This document shows, in pieces, positions 16,774-24,958 of a stretch of 46,995 nt of DNA. A program made the position numbers and the translations under genes. How positions within the stretch are numbered: position 1 is the stretch's first letter; the number at the start of each line of letters is the position of its first letter. Source of the stretch: an uncultured Clostridia bacterium (GTDB lineage Bacteria; Bacillota; Clostridia; Oscillospirales; Acutalibacteraceae); assembly GCA_944380775.1 (NCBI GenBank), contig CALWIP010000033.1:1-46995 (forward strand). The letters are read 5' to 3'. The notes below the pieces were generated by a model. The model was not told the origin of the DNA. It was given only the letters and a program-made list of their open reading frames with translations, and did no database searches.

Positions 16774-16980
16774 TTATTTCCGCTCCACCAGTTCGTTGTC
16801 GCGGAACAAAAGCGAAATGCACCAAATGGCAGCGAGGCCGACCAACGTGTAAATAATGCGGCTGATGAGCGCGTCCTGCCCGCCGAAGACCCAGGCGACA
16901 AGGTCAAATTGAAAGATCCCGATGGCGCCCCAGTTGATCCCGCCGATGATGACGAGGATCAGCGCGATGATATCCAGCAA
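16774..16980 (-). CDS. Small DUF378 membrane protein
   Basis: The 68-residue protein has two hydrophobic helices. The segment IALILVIIGGINWGAIGIF followed by ISRIIYTLVGLAAIW is the signature of DUF378 (YuzA-like) proteins, whose function is unknown. The TTG at 16980 is taken as start because GGGGGTGATCC precedes it at good spacing; the frame is open further upstream but with no homology. The C-terminus RDNELVERK is charged and probably cytoplasmic. It is single and convergent with ackA. Confidence 0.8.
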   Translation of the reverse strand: MLDIIALILVIIGGINWGAIGIFQFDLVAWVFGGQDALISRIIYTLVGLAAIWCISLLFRDNELVERK

Positions 16981-17090
16981 AGGATCACCCCCTCTTTTTC
17001 TGGGATCATCCGTAGTTTGCCCGGGCGCGCGCCGGTTATGTGCGCCTTTGCCTGCGGCCGCCGCAGGGAAGGAAGGGAAACGGGGAAAAG

Positions 17091-17134
17091 AAATCCCGCA
17101 GGATGAGGCCGCTTCGCCGTCCTGCGGGATTTTT
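17091..17134 (-). terminator. Terminator of the fatty-acid operon
   Basis: AAATCCCGCAGGA (17091-17103) pairs with TCCTGCGGGATTT (17120-17132). A/T tracts on both sides allow termination on either strand. It lies about 40 bp after degV. Confidence 0.85.
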
Positions 17135-17169
17135 ATCATGATTTTATGATATTTTCGATGGATCGTGCG

Positions 17170-17997
17170 TTATCCGTCCCGGCGGAGCCAGGAGACGCCG
17201 ATGGCGCCAAGCCCGATGTTGATTGCCAGCACCGGCCCGGCAGTCCCGGTGGAAATGCGCGCCTGCGGCAGCTTTTCTTCCAGCGTCGCCCGCAGCGGCT
17301 CCACCAGGGAAGAATCGCTGATGTGCTGGATCATCACCTGCCCGGCGTCTTCTGGGACGCGCGCGGCGAGCGCGCGCACCTGTTCCTGCTGCCCGCGGGC
17401 TACGCCGTCCGAGATGACCGCGCCGTCTGTGCAGAGCAGGATGGGGCGCAGGTTGAGGATGGTCCCCACAGATTGGCGCACCATGCCGACGCGCCCGCTG
17501 CGGCGCAGCGCGTCCATGTTCTTGACAGAGAACGCGATGCCAACCCGTTCGCGCAGCGCCAGCAGGCGCCGCTCCAATTCGCCGAGCGGCACGCCTTCCT
17601 GAATCCAGGCGGCGGCGCGCTGGGCCATCAGGTTCATCCCGCCCGCCGTCGAGCGGGAATCGACCACGCGGACGCGGTTTGGGTCCACCGCCTGCGCCGC
17701 AATGCAGGCGCTGCTGTAAGCGCCGCTTAGGCGGGAGGAAATTACCAGGCAGAGCACGTCGCAGCCCTGCTCCGCCAGCTGTTGGAACACGGCGGCGTAA
17801 GACGCGACGGATGCCTGCGAAGTGCCGCAGTTTGGATAACGCGCGAGCATCGCCTCAAACGCGCCGTTGCAGCCGGCCCACTGTTCCAGGTAGGCATGGC
17901 CGTCGATGGTGTAATTCATGGGGATCAGCGTGACGCCGAGAGCGGCGGCGTCCTCTTGGGTCAGGTAAGCGGTGCTGTCCACCGCGAGGACGGTCAT
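17170..17997 (-). CDS. DegV-family fatty-acid binding protein (FakB-like)
   Basis: The 275-residue cytoplasmic protein belongs to the DegV family, which binds a fatty acid in a deep pocket. FakB members present it to the kinase FakA for phosphorylation. Family marks are an N-terminal VLAVDSTAYLTQEDA, the block CGTSQASVASYAAVF with the hydroxyl residues that bind the carboxylate, ISSRLSGAYSSACIAA, and VVDSRSTAGGMNL. The ATG at 17997 overlaps the accA stop (ATGA), so it is almost certainly translated with the fatty-acid genes. That places a lipid carrier directly in the synthesis operon. No FakA-like kinase is present in the window. Confidence 0.9.
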   Translation of the reverse strand: MTVLAVDSTAYLTQEDAAALGVTLIPMNYTIDGHAYLEQWAGCNGAFEAMLARYPNCGTSQASVASYAAVFQQLAEQGCDVLCLVISSRLSGAYSSACIAAQAVDPNRVRVVDSRSTAGGMNLMAQRAAAWIQEGVPLGELERRLLALRERVGIAFSVKNMDALRRSGRVGMVRQSVGTILNLRPILLCTDGAVISDGVARGQQEQVRALAARVPEDAGQVMIQHISDSSLVEPLRATLEEKLPQARISTGTAGPVLAINIGLGAIGVSWLRRDG

Positions 17998-18773
17998 TTT
18001 CCTGCTCCTATTTTGCGGAAGCGGTCGTACCGCCGCTGCAACAGCTCGTCAATGGGCAGCTCCCGGTTGCGGCGCAGGGTCGCGGCGATTTCGCCGCGCA
18101 AAAGGTCATACACCGCGTCAAAATTGCCGTCCTCTTCGCCGATGATGCGCTCGATGACGCCCAGGCCGAGCAGGTCTTCCGCCGTCAATTTCAGGCAGGC
18201 GGCGGCCTCCTTGACCTTGGAGGGGTCCTTCCAAAGGATGCTCGCGCAGCCTTCCGGCGAAATGACGGAGTAGACGGCGTTCTCCAGCATCCACACCTCG
18301 TCGGCGACGGCCAGGCCCAGCGCGCCGCCGCTGCCGCCCTCGCCGATCAAAATGGAGAGGACCGGCGTTTTCAGCGTCATCATTTCCATCAGGTTTTCTG
18401 CAATGGCAAGACCCTGGCCGCGCTCTTCTGCGCCAATGCCGCAGTATGCGCCGGACGTATCCACCAGGCAGACCACCGGGCGGCCGAATTTTTCCGCCAG
18501 CTTCATCTGGCGCAGGGCTTTGCGGTAGCCTTCCGGGTGAGCCATGCCGAAATTACGCTCGATTTTGTCCTTGGTGTCGACGCCGCGCTCCAGTGCAATC
18601 ACCGTGACTGGCATGCCGTCCAGGCGCGCGATGCCCGCCACAACGGCGCTGTCGTCGCCAAAGCGGCGGTCGCCGTGCATCTCCAGGAAATCCTCAAACA
18701 GGTTCCGGATGAAGGCAAGCCCCGTGGGGCGGCCCTTGGCGCGGGCGTTTGTGACTCTCTCATACGCGTCCAT
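17994..18773 (-). CDS. accA: Acetyl-CoA carboxylase carboxyltransferase subunit alpha
   Basis: This is half of the carboxyltransferase that moves CO2 from carboxybiotin to acetyl-CoA, giving malonyl-CoA. The 259-residue protein is shorter than the roughly 315 residues of E. coli AccA and lacks the N-terminal extension, as seen in other clostridial forms. Crotonase-fold blocks include FLEMHGDRRFGDDSAVVAGIA, GMAHPEGYRKALR, LVDTSGAYCGIGAEERGQG and IGEGGSGGALGLAVAD. The ATG at 18773 lies inside the end of accD (14-base overlap), and its stop overlaps degV. The partner is AccD, immediately upstream. Confidence 0.97.
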   Translation of the reverse strand: MDAYERVTNARAKGRPTGLAFIRNLFEDFLEMHGDRRFGDDSAVVAGIARLDGMPVTVIALERGVDTKDKIERNFGMAHPEGYRKALRQMKLAEKFGRPVVCLVDTSGAYCGIGAEERGQGLAIAENLMEMMTLKTPVLSILIGEGGSGGALGLAVADEVWMLENAVYSVISPEGCASILWKDPSKVKEAAACLKLTAEDLLGLGVIERIIGEEDGNFDAVYDLLRGEIAATLRRNRELPIDELLQRRYDRFRKIGAGK

Positions 18774-19644
18774 TGGCTGGTTCCCCCTTTTGGTGCAGCG
18801 AAAGCAGCGTCGTTAGATATTGCTTTTGCTCCGTCCGCTTCAAAATCACATCGACAAAGCCTTTTTCATACAGAAATTCCGAACGCTGGAAGCCGTTTGG
18901 CAGCTTTTGCCGGATGGTCTGCTCAATGACGCGCGGCCCGGCAAAGCCGATGAGCGCGCCCGGCTCGGCGATGGTCACGTCCGCCTCCATCGCGAAGCTG
19001 GCGGTCACGCCGCCGGTGGTGGGGTCCGTGAGCACCACCGCATATAAATTGCCCGCGTCGCTGTGGCGTTTGACCGCGCCGCTCGTCTTGGCCATCTGCA
19101 TCAGCGAGAGGATGCCCTCCTGCATGCGGGCGCCGCCCGAAACCGTGAACCCGACGACGGGCAAGCTGTGCTCTGTGGCGTACTCAAACAGGCGGGTGAT
19201 CTTTTCCCCGACCACGGTGCCCATGCTGCCCACCATGAAATAGGGGTCCATGACGAAGAGGCAGCAGGCAAAGCCGCCAATTGCTGCCCGGCCGCAGACC
19301 ACCGCTTCTTTGGAGCCGCTTTCCAGCAGCGCGTGCTTGAGCTTGCGGTCGTAGTTCGGGAAATCGATGAGGTTGCGCGAGCGCATATTGGCGTCGAATT
19401 CCTCAAACGTCCCCTCGTCCGCGATGAGATGGAGCCGCTGGCGCGGGTTGATGCGGAAATGGAAGCCGCATTTCGGGCAGACGTGGCTGTTTTCGGTCAA
19501 TTCGCTGTTGAACAGGATGGCCTTGCACGCCGGGCAGGGGATGCACATCTCGCTGGGGACGTCGGGCGAGTAGGTCTTGCTCTTGTCGTAATTTTCCAGC
19601 GGGTTATTCGGCTTTTTAAAGAGGTTCTTTGGCAGTACGCCCAT
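18760..19644 (-). CDS. accD: Acetyl-CoA carboxylase carboxyltransferase subunit beta
   Basis: This is the second carboxyltransferase subunit. The 294-residue protein has an N-terminal zinc ribbon with ligands C37, C40, C56 and C59, typical of AccD, followed by a crotonase fold with VVGFTVSGGARMQEGILSLMQMAKTSGA and GFAGPRVIEQTI. The ATG at 19644 lies four bases after the accC stop. It overlaps accA by 14 bases, which suggests coupled, equal production of the two subunits. Confidence 0.97.
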   Translation of the reverse strand: MGVLPKNLFKKPNNPLENYDKSKTYSPDVPSEMCIPCPACKAILFNSELTENSHVCPKCGFHFRINPRQRLHLIADEGTFEEFDANMRSRNLIDFPNYDRKLKHALLESGSKEAVVCGRAAIGGFACCLFVMDPYFMVGSMGTVVGEKITRLFEYATEHSLPVVGFTVSGGARMQEGILSLMQMAKTSGAVKRHSDAGNLYAVVLTDPTTGGVTASFAMEADVTIAEPGALIGFAGPRVIEQTIRQKLPNGFQRSEFLYEKGFVDVILKRTEQKQYLTTLLSLHQKGEPANGRV

Positions 19645-19647
19645 CGG

Positions 19648-20994
19648 TTATTTGCCCCCCTTTTCGCGCTTCTGCATAAAGTTCGTGTAGTAATTCCCGG
19701 ACTGGAATTCCGGGTCGCTCAGGATTTCCTGGTGCAATTCGCTGTTGTGGGCAATGCCCTCAATGACGAGTTCGCAAAGCGCCGCCTGCATTTTCCGGAT
19801 GGCCTCGTCGCGCGTCTGCGCGCTGACAATCAGCTTGCCGATCATCGAGTCGTAGAACGGCGGCACGGTGTAATCCTGGTAGAGCGCGGTGTCAAAACGG
19901 ACCATCGGCCCGCCCGGCACATGCAGCAGCGTCACCTTGCCGCAGCTCGGGCGGAAATGATGCGCCGGGTCTTCCGCATTGATGCGGCATTCGATGGCGC
20001 AGCTGGAGAGCCGGATGTCCTCCTGCCGGAAATTCAGCGGGATGCCCGCCGCAATGCGGATCTGCCATTTGACGATATCGACGCCCGTGACCATTTCCGT
20101 CACGGAGTGTTCGACTTGCAAACGGGTGTTCATTTCCATAAAATAGAAATTCCCGTCCGGAGCAACCAAGAATTCAATGGTCCCCGCGTTTGTGTAATGC
20201 GCCGCCTTCGCCGCGCGGACGGCGACCTCGGCCATCTGTTGGCGCATTTGCGGCGACACGGCGGGGGAGGGGCTTTCTTCAATGAGCTTTTGGTTGTGGC
20301 GCTGGATGGAGCATTCGCGCTCGCCGAGCGCCACGGCGTTGCCTTGGTTGTCGCACAAAAGCTGCATTTCTACATGTTTTGCCGGGTAGATGTATTTTTC
20401 CAGGTAGCAGGCGCCGTCGCCGAACGCAAGCTGCGCCTCGTTGGAAGCCGCCTGGAACGCGCGCTCAAAATCCTCCGCCTTTTGCACCAGGCGGATGCCG
20501 CGCCCGCCGCCGCCGCTGCGCGCCTTGATGAGCAGCGGGTAGCCGATGCGTTCCGCCTCTTTTTGGGCCTGTTCCAGGCTTTCGACTACGTCGCAGCCGG
20601 GGATGACCGGTACGCCGGCCGCCGTCATGGTTTTGCGCGCGGCGTCTTTGTCGCCCATGCGGGAGATAACCTCCGGCGAGGGGCCGATGAACGCCAGGTG
20701 GCACTGCGCGCAGAGGTCCGCGAATTTGGCGTTCTCCGAGAGGAGGCCATAGCCGGGGTGCACCGCCTCCGCCTTGGTGGCGACGGCGGCCTCGATGATG
20801 GCGGTCATATTCAGGTAGCTGTCCTGGACCTGCGCGGGGCCGATGCAGATGCTTTCATCGGCAAGGCTGACATGCAGCGCCTCGCGGTCCGCTTCGGAAA
20901 AGACCGCGACAGTGGAAATGCCCATTTCCTTGCACGCGCGGATGATGCGCACCGCGATCTCGCCGCGGTTGGCAATCAAGATTTTTGAAAACAA
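19648..20994 (-). CDS. accC: Acetyl-CoA carboxylase biotin carboxylase subunit
   Basis: This ATP-grasp enzyme carboxylates biotin on AccB using bicarbonate and ATP. The 448-residue protein has the expected length. It opens with FSKILIANRGEIAVRIIRACKE, has the biotin-carboxylase block EAVHPGYGLLSENA, the glycine-rich ATP loop KARSGGGGRGIR, and the catalytic segment FMEMNTRLQVEHSVTEMVTG. The ATG at 20994 lies 19 bp after fabZ. Biotin carboxyl carrier protein is encoded two genes upstream. Confidence 0.98.
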   Translation of the reverse strand: MFSKILIANRGEIAVRIIRACKEMGISTVAVFSEADREALHVSLADESICIGPAQVQDSYLNMTAIIEAAVATKAEAVHPGYGLLSENAKFADLCAQCHLAFIGPSPEVISRMGDKDAARKTMTAAGVPVIPGCDVVESLEQAQKEAERIGYPLLIKARSGGGGRGIRLVQKAEDFERAFQAASNEAQLAFGDGACYLEKYIYPAKHVEMQLLCDNQGNAVALGERECSIQRHNQKLIEESPSPAVSPQMRQQMAEVAVRAAKAAHYTNAGTIEFLVAPDGNFYFMEMNTRLQVEHSVTEMVTGVDIVKWQIRIAAGIPLNFRQEDIRLSSCAIECRINAEDPAHHFRPSCGKVTLLHVPGGPMVRFDTALYQDYTVPPFYDSMIGKLIVSAQTRDEAIRKMQAALCELVIEGIAHNSELHQEILSDPEFQSGNYYTNFMQKREKGGK

Positions 20995-21013
20995 GGTACC
21001 AACCCCTTCCCCG

Positions 21014-21424
21014 TCAGAGCAACGCGAAGGAAAGCTCGGCGCTCACCGCCAGCTTGCCGTTGACAAACCCCTTGCCCTTGGCAAAGTAGAACGGCCCGCG
21101 GCTGCCGGTCATCTCGCACTCAAAAGTGATGGTGTCGCCCGGCACGACCTGCTGTTTGAAGCGCACCTTGTCCATGCCGGTGAACAGCGTCTTTTTGCCC
21201 TTGACCTTTTCGCCCAGCAGCGCGCAGCAGGTCTGGCCCATCATTTCGCACTGGATGACGCCCGGGACGATCGGCATGCCAGGGAAATGCCCCTGAAGGA
21301 ACCATTCGTCCCCTTTTACGGTGTATTTGCCCACAGCCAGGTTCTCGCCCTGCAATTCCGCCTCGTCAATCAGGAGCATCGGCTCCCGGTGGGGCAGGAT
21401 CTGTTTTAATTCCTCACGGTTCAT
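21014..21424 (-). CDS. fabZ: 3-hydroxyacyl-ACP dehydratase FabZ
   Basis: This enzyme dehydrates 3-hydroxyacyl-ACP to trans-2-enoyl-ACP. The 136-residue hot-dog-fold protein has the N-terminal ILPHREPMLLIDE and the catalytic histidine H46 in GHFPGMPIVPGV with glutamate E60. The ATG at 21424 is preferred over a TTG at 21451 next to the accB stop because FabZ homology begins with NREELKQILPHR; AAAGGCGGT lies upstream. With FabZ present but no enoyl reductase in the operon, the final reduction must come from a gene elsewhere. Confidence 0.95.
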   Translation of the reverse strand: MNREELKQILPHREPMLLIDEAELQGENLAVGKYTVKGDEWFLQGHFPGMPIVPGVIQCEMMGQTCCALLGEKVKGKKTLFTGMDKVRFKQQVVPGDTITFECEMTGSRGPFYFAKGKGFVNGKLAVSAELSFALL

Positions 21425-21447
21425 AAAAACGGCACCGCCTTTCCGAC

Positions 21448-21906
21448 TCAATAGATCTTGTACAGCGTTTGGCCGTATTCGACGACCTCGCCGTTGTTGA
21501 CGCAGATGTCGACGATTTCGCCGTCTACGTCTGAGGTGATTTCATTGAGCAGCTTCATGGCCTCAATGATGCAGAGCGTGTCGCCCTTTTTGACCTTGCT
21601 GCCCACCTTGACAAACGGCTCTGCGCCGGGGGACGGCGCCGTGTAGAACATGCCCACCATCGGGGCCTTGATCTCCTTGAGGTTGTTAAAATCAACGCCT
21701 GCCGTCTCCTGCGCGGGCTGTTGGGGGGCGGCTTGCGCCGCCGGCGCTGCGGGCGGAAGGAGTACGGCCGGGGCGGACGCGGGGGCCGCCAGGGGCGCGG
21801 GCTGCTTTTCCAGCTCGATTTGCAGCGTGCCGTCGTTAATCTTCATGGAAGTAAGGCCGTGCTTGTCCATGATCTCAGCCAGAGAACGGATATCCTGGAT
21901 TTTCAT
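21448..21906 (-). CDS. accB: Biotin carboxyl carrier protein of acetyl-CoA carboxylase
   Basis: This small carrier shuttles carboxybiotin between AccC and AccA/AccD. The 152-residue protein has an N-terminal helical segment (IQDIRSLAEIMDKHGLTSMKI), a proline/alanine-rich flexible linker at about 36-67, and a C-terminal biotinyl domain with the biotin-accepting lysine K118 in EAMKLLNEI. The APMVGMFYTAPSPGAEPFVKVG block includes the thumb typical of acetyl-CoA carboxylase carriers. The ATG at 21906 lies 24 bp after fabF. Confidence 0.97.
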   Translation of the reverse strand: MKIQDIRSLAEIMDKHGLTSMKINDGTLQIELEKQPAPLAAPASAPAVLLPPAAPAAQAAPQQPAQETAGVDFNNLKEIKAPMVGMFYTAPSPGAEPFVKVGSKVKKGDTLCIIEAMKLLNEITSDVDGEIVDICVNNGEVVEYGQTLYKIY

Positions 21907-21930
21907 CGTATCGTTTTCCCCTTTTCCAAA

Positions 21931-23160
21931 TTACAGTTTACGGAACGCCAGGCAGGCGTTGTGCCCGCCAAAGCCGAGATTGGTGGAAAGCGCATATTCA
22001 ACGGCGGACTTCCGTGCGGTGTTGGGAATATAGTCGAGGTCGCAGGCGGGGTCCGGCTCTTCATAGCCGACGGTGGGCGGCAGCATCCCGTCCCGCAGGG
22101 CGAGCGCGCAGGCAATCGCTTCCAGCGCGCCGGTGGCGCCGAGCATATGGCCGGTCATGCCCTTGGTGGAGCTGATCTGCGCCTTGCGCGCCCATTCCTC
22201 GCCCAGCGCCGTTTTGAACGCCAGCGTCTCCGTTTTGTCGTTGAGCACTGTGCTGGTGCCGTGCGCGTTGATGTACAGCGGCGCGTCCTGGGGGATGCCG
22301 CCCTCCTGCAGCGCAAGGCGGATGGCGTTGGCCGGGCCGAGCGCCTCCGGGTGCGGGGCGGTCATGTGGTAGGCGTCGTTTGTGTTGCCGTAGCCGCAGA
22401 CCTCCGCGTAAATTTTCGCGCCGCGCGCGACGGCGTGCTCATATTCTTCCAGCACAAGCGCCGCGCCGCCCTCGCCGATGACAAAGCCGTCGCGCCGTTT
22501 GTCAAACGGGATGGACGCGGTCTTCGGGTCGTTGCGGGAGGTGAGCGCCTGGCAGCTTGTAAAACCGCCCACCGCCAGCGCGTTGATGGTCGCCTCTGCG
22601 CCGCCGGCGATCATCGCGTCGGCATAGCCGTGGCGGATGGCGTGGAACGCCTCGCCCACCGTGTGTGCAGAGGTGGCGCAGGCCGTGGAAATATCCATCG
22701 ACGGGCCCATCGCATGGAAGCGGATGGCGATATTGCCCGCCGCAATATTGCAAATCATCATCGGGATAAAGAACGGGGAGATGCGCTTCGGTCCTTTTTC
22801 CAGCAGCTTGCAATGCTCCTGCATGAAGGTCTCCATCCCGCCGATGCCGGAGCCGACGTAAACGCCCAGGCGCTCCGGCGCGACATGGCCTTCCAGGCCG
22901 CTGTCGTTCATGGCTTCCACAGCGGCGGCCATCGCGTACTGCGCATAAAGGTCCGTTTTGCGGGCCTCCGCCTTTTCCATGCAGCAAAGCGGGTCAAAGC
23001 CTTTCACCTCAGCGGCGATGGTCACTTTCATCCCGCTTGTGTCAAAGCGGGTGATGTGGTCCACCCCGCATTTCCCGGCAAGGGCGTTCGCCCAAAATTC
23101 CGGCGTGCTGTTCCCAATGGGGGTCACGGCGCCCACGCCGGTCACGACTACTCGGTTCAT
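21931..23160 (-). CDS. fabF: 3-oxoacyl-ACP synthase II
   Basis: This condensing enzyme elongates acyl-ACP with malonyl-ACP. The 409-residue protein has the complete catalytic set: C161 in STACATSAH, H300 in NAHGTST, K333 and H338 in STKGMTGHMLG. The N-terminal MNRVVVTGVGAVTPIG is typical. The ATG at 23160 lies 19 bp after fabG. As the only elongating condensing enzyme visible in the cluster, it probably handles all chain lengths. Confidence 0.97.
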   Translation of the reverse strand: MNRVVVTGVGAVTPIGNSTPEFWANALAGKCGVDHITRFDTSGMKVTIAAEVKGFDPLCCMEKAEARKTDLYAQYAMAAAVEAMNDSGLEGHVAPERLGVYVGSGIGGMETFMQEHCKLLEKGPKRISPFFIPMMICNIAAGNIAIRFHAMGPSMDISTACATSAHTVGEAFHAIRHGYADAMIAGGAEATINALAVGGFTSCQALTSRNDPKTASIPFDKRRDGFVIGEGGAALVLEEYEHAVARGAKIYAEVCGYGNTNDAYHMTAPHPEALGPANAIRLALQEGGIPQDAPLYINAHGTSTVLNDKTETLAFKTALGEEWARKAQISSTKGMTGHMLGATGALEAIACALALRDGMLPPTVGYEEPDPACDLDYIPNTARKSAVEYALSTNLGFGGHNACLAFRKL

Positions 23161-23179
23161 GTCCTTTCTCTCCTCCTGT

Positions 23180-23929
23180 TTACATGCACATGCCGCCGTC
23201 CACCTTGATGACCTCGCCGGTCACATAATCGGAGAGGCCGCTGGCAAGGTACAGCGCGGTTTTGGCAATATCCTCCGGCAGGCCCATGCGCCGGAGCGGG
23301 ATGGCCTCGGCCATCGATTTCTTCACATCGTCGCTGAGCACGGCGGTCATGTCCGTCTGGATGAAGCCCGGCGCGATGGCGTTGCAGTTGACGTGGCGCG
23401 AGGCGAGCTCTTTGGCGATGGTCTTTGTCAGGCCGATGACGCCCGCCTTTGAGGCGGAATAGTTCGCCTGGCCCGCGTTGCCGGTGATGCCAACGACAGA
23501 CGCCATGTTGATAATCTTGCCCGCGCGCTTTTTCATGAATTGGCGGTAGGTGTGGTGGATCATGTGGAATGTCCCTTTGAGATTGACGTTGATGACCGCG
23601 TCGAAATCCTGTTCCTTCATCGAAAGGGCGAGCCCGTCGCGCGTGATGCCCGCGTTGTTGACTAGGATATCGATGCCGCCGAAGTCCGCGAGGACCTCGT
23701 CCACCGCTTTTTTGCTCTCTTCAAAGCTGGAGATGTCATAGTAATACGTTTTGACCTTGCGGCCCTTTTCTTCGATCATCGCGGCCGTTTCGGCGGCGCG
23801 GTCCCGGTTGCCGACATAGACAATGGCGATGTCGGCGCCCTCTTCCGCAAACAGCAGCGCAATGGCCTTGCCGATGCCCTGGGAGCCGCCGGTGATCAAA
23901 GCGGTTTTACCTTGTAATAATTGAGACAT
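23180..23929 (-). CDS. fabG: 3-oxoacyl-ACP reductase FabG
   Basis: This NADPH-dependent short-chain dehydrogenase reduces 3-oxoacyl-ACP. The 249-residue protein has the Rossmann motif TGGSQGIGKAIA (about 14-25), the NNAGITRDG block with the catalytic asparagine region, and the catalytic YxxxK in NYSASKAGVIG. The C-terminal LASGLSDYVTGEVIKVDGGM is characteristic of FabG. The ATG at 23929 lies 15 bp after fabD. Many SDR paralogues look alike, but the operon position fixes the role. Confidence 0.96.
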   Translation of the reverse strand: MSQLLQGKTALITGGSQGIGKAIALLFAEEGADIAIVYVGNRDRAAETAAMIEEKGRKVKTYYYDISSFEESKKAVDEVLADFGGIDILVNNAGITRDGLALSMKEQDFDAVINVNLKGTFHMIHHTYRQFMKKRAGKIINMASVVGITGNAGQANYSASKAGVIGLTKTIAKELASRHVNCNAIAPGFIQTDMTAVLSDDVKKSMAEAIPLRRMGLPEDIAKTALYLASGLSDYVTGEVIKVDGGMCM

Positions 23930-23944
23930 GGGTCTTCCTCCTTC

Positions 23945-24865
23945 TCATTCGGCGCAGCCGCGGGCGGCGGCCAGCGTCGCAGCGTTTTCAACGGGCATCG
24001 CTTTTGCGCCCGGAACGGTTTTCTTGACCAGGCCGGTCAGCGTTTTTCCTGGTCCCACCTCCAAAAAGGTGGCGACGCCGCTTTCGGCCATGCGCTGCAA
24101 AATCGCCTTCCAGCGCACCGGATGGTTGATCTGTTGCGCAATGAGGCTGCGGATGGCCTCCGGCTCGTCCGGATAGCGCTCCGCCGTCAAATTGGCGTAC
24201 AGCGGGAGCTTCGGCGCAGAAACCGGAACCTCCGCGAGATATTGCGCCATTTTTTCTGCCGCACGGTCCATAAACGGCGAATGGAACGCGCCGCTTACCG
24301 CCAATGGGACGGCGCGTCCGCCGGCTTCCTGCACTGCGCGGCAAAGGGCGGAGAGCTGCTCCTTTTCCCCGGCTACGGAGACCTGCCCCGGGCAGTTGTA
24401 ATTTACCGGGTACACTTGGGAGAAGCCCGCGCAGAGCCCGTCCACCGCTTCGTCGCTCAGCTTGAGGATTGCGGCCATGCCGCCGCCCGTTTTGGCGGTG
24501 GCTTCGCTCATGAGGGCGGCGCGGCGGCAGACCAGCGAGAAGCCGTCCTCCGGCGTGAGCACGCCCGCAAACGTCAGCGCGGCAATCTCCCCGAGGGAGA
24601 AGCCCGCCACGCACGCAGGCGCCACGCCGGCCTCGCGCAGGGCTTCGGCCGCGGCGAGGTCGACGCAGTAGAGGCAGGGCTGGGTGTTTGCCGTCAGGCT
24701 GAGCTCTTCCTTTGAGGCGGTGAAGCACTGTTCAGAAGTGCCCGGCCGGATGGAATCCGCCAGGTCGAACACAGCGCGGGCCGCCGCAGAGGCCTCGTAC
24801 AGCTCGCGGCCCATGCCGGTGTACTGCGCGCCCTGGCCGGAAAAAATCATTGCGATCGGTCCCAT
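23945..24865 (-). CDS. fabD: Malonyl-CoA:ACP transacylase
   Basis: This enzyme loads malonate from malonyl-CoA onto acyl carrier protein. The 306-residue protein opens with IAMIFSGQGAQYTGMG, has the nucleophile serine S90 and the catalytic histidine H195 in SGAFHSPFM. The nucleophile motif reads GFSLGE where most FabD proteins have GHSLGE; the serine itself is kept. The ATG at 24865 follows AGGAGG at seven bases and is preferred over the TTG just before it. It begins after a 93-bp gap holding hairpins behind fabH, where other clostridia usually carry acpP and fabK. Confidence 0.95.
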   Translation of the reverse strand: MGPIAMIFSGQGAQYTGMGRELYEASAAARAVFDLADSIRPGTSEQCFTASKEELSLTANTQPCLYCVDLAAAEALREAGVAPACVAGFSLGEIAALTFAGVLTPEDGFSLVCRRAALMSEATAKTGGGMAAILKLSDEAVDGLCAGFSQVYPVNYNCPGQVSVAGEKEQLSALCRAVQEAGGRAVPLAVSGAFHSPFMDRAAEKMAQYLAEVPVSAPKLPLYANLTAERYPDEPEAIRSLIAQQINHPVRWKAILQRMAESGVATFLEVGPGKTLTGLVKKTVPGAKAMPVENAATLAAARGCAE

Positions 24866-24932
24866 CAAAGAACCTCCTTTTTATCATTCGCTTGCCGGGG
24901 CGGCAAAGCGCTGCCCCGGTATTCTGTATGGG

Positions 24933-24953
24933 AAAAACCGCGCAAAAGCGCGG
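24933..24953 (-). terminator. Terminator-like hairpin between fabH and fabD
   Basis: On the reverse strand CCGCGC-TTTT-GCGCGG is followed by TTTTT, six bases after the fabH stop. A second hairpin, CCGGGGC/GCCCCGG (24895-24919), follows. It could attenuate transcription into the rest of the operon. Confidence 0.6.
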
Positions 24954-24958
24954 GGCGG

